Below, piece by piece: positions 5,659 through 6,194 of a stretch of DNA of 6,194 bases. Below the pieces are notes generated by a model. It saw only the letters and a list, made by a program, of their open reading frames with translations. It was not told the DNA's origin and did no database searches. Both the position numbers and the translations under genes were made by a program. Every line of letters begins with the position of its first letter. Within the stretch, counting starts at the first letter, position 1. The stretch covers positions 1 through 6,194 of the forward strand of contig CAKZOQ010000188.1 of assembly GCA_937136445.1 (NCBI GenBank), read 5' to 3'. Source of the stretch: an uncultured Gemmatimonadota bacterium. Lineage in GTDB: Bacteria; Gemmatimonadota; Gemmatimonadetes; Longimicrobiales; Gaopeijiaceae.

Positions 5659-6194
5659 CAGCGTTCGTCCTCGGATCCGGGAAGGCGGAACCCCAGCTTC
5701 TTTGCCAGGGTGGGGAGGAAGCTCAGCGCCACCAGCAGAAGTCCCGACACCAGCACCCGGAGCAGGGCCTCGCGGGAGGCTTCACGGGAGCCGGCCAGCA
5801 GCGCGTCGGCGAACATCGTATACACCAGCGTACCCGGGAAGATGCCCACCAGGGTGGACAGCGCGTAGGTCGGCCAGGGGATGGCCGTGAGGCCGGCGCC
5901 GAAGTTGAGGGCGTTGAAGGGAACGGCAGGGATGAGGCGGAGGGTCAGGAGCCCGCGAAAGCCATGCTCCTCGGTGGCTCGATCCAGGGCGTCCAGTCGG
6001 TCCCCGGCCAGGGTACGCACCCCGTCCCGCCCCAGGAGTCGTGCCACCCCGAAGGCCGCGTTGGCCCCCAGGTTCGCCGCGATGGAATTGTAGACCGTCC
6101 CCCAGAAGACGCCGAAGAGCGCCCCTCCGGCCAGCGTCAGCACCGAGCCCGGGATGGCCAGCGCGGTGGCGGTGGCGTAGATGGCGATGAAGAT
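5658..6194 (-). CDS. TVP38/TMEM64 family membrane protein (VTT domain), N-terminus outside window
   Basis: This is the C-terminal 178 residues of an inner-membrane protein of the TVP38/TMEM64 (SNARE-associated, VTT) family, relatives of DedA proteins; some members are implicated in lipid or small-molecule transport, but the role of this one is not known. The reading frame stays open to base 6194, so the gene continues beyond the window; the internal GTG at 6143 is not its start. Family marks are PGSVLTLAGGALFG (residues 15-28 of the visible part), a re-entrant-loop region, RLIPAVPFNALNFGAG (86-101), GIFPGTLVYTMFADAL (117-132) and a final helix (about 144-161). A short charged tail (SEDER) follows. 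It is the first visible gene of the minus-strand operon and overlaps the DUF547 start by one base. Confidence 0.9.
   Translation of the reverse strand: MFIAIYATATALAIPGSVLTLAGGALFGVFWGTVYNSIAANLGANAAFGVARLLGRDGVRTLAGDRLDALDRATEEHGFRGLLTLRLIPAVPFNALNFGAGLTAIPWPTYALSTLVGIFPGTLVYTMFADALLAGSREASREALLRVLVSGLLLVALSFLPTLAKKLGFRLPGSEDER
5668..5672 (-). promoter_or_regulatory. Ribosome binding site of the DUF547 gene
   Basis: GAGGA on the minus strand (TCCTC on plus), 9 nt before the ATG at 5658, lies inside the end of the TVP38-like gene. It supports the chosen start and coupled translation. Confidence 0.65.

Noticed and set aside
1..6194. CRISPR arrays, tRNA or rRNA genes, insertion sequences, toxin-antitoxin or phage genes
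   Set aside because: No regularly spaced repeats, cloverleaf or rRNA-like sequence, transposase motifs or terminal repeats were seen on either strand.

Overview
The window is GC-rich (roughly two thirds G+C by eye), densely packed, and wholly bacterial in layout. It holds seven protein genes in two blocks that face each other across one hairpin terminator. The mix suggests a Gram-negative (diderm) bacterium: a System I cytochrome c maturation operon, a secreted beta-rich, probably outer-membrane protein, and TVP38/DUF547/glycosyltransferase genes. The style of the proteins recalls Gemmatimonadota or a neighbouring environmental phylum. That placement is an impression from protein style, not a proven assignment.

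Left block, plus strand. Bases 1-1123 are the 3' part of a ccm operon: the end of ccmB (heme exporter permease), complete ccmC (heme handling, WWD-domain membrane protein) and a small ccmD-like gene that starts inside the ccmC stop codon. The genes are separated by 4 nt and then overlap by 4 nt, so they look translationally coupled. No ccmE, ccmF or ccmH follows, so the rest of the pathway must be encoded upstream or elsewhere. A 285-nt non-coding stretch (1124-1408) follows. It carries overlapping promoter candidates (sigma-54-like and sigma-70-like), a perfect 6+1+6 palindrome, a leader hairpin and a strong Shine-Dalgarno. These precede a 479-residue secreted protein with a probable beta-barrel N-terminal half and a distinct, Cys-containing C-terminal domain of unknown function.

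A long imperfect hairpin (2868-2915) lies between the two convergent blocks and probably terminates the plus-strand transcript, possibly both.

Right block, minus strand (read from 6194 down to 2956). Four tightly packed genes appear to form one operon: a TVP38/TMEM64-type membrane protein (cut by the window edge), a secreted DUF547 protein, a fusion of two nucleotide-sugar-type transferase domains (GT2-like plus CofC/DUF2064-like), and a small uncharacterised alpha/beta protein. The two transferase families are named in TIGRFAMs as rSAM/selenodomain-associated transferases 2 and 1. They are usually separate genes, often near DUF547, TVP38-like and ArsS-type radical SAM genes. The block therefore looks like part of an arsenosugar-type or related glycoconjugate pathway. 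The radical SAM gene itself is not in view, so this is the main lead of the window rather than a conclusion.
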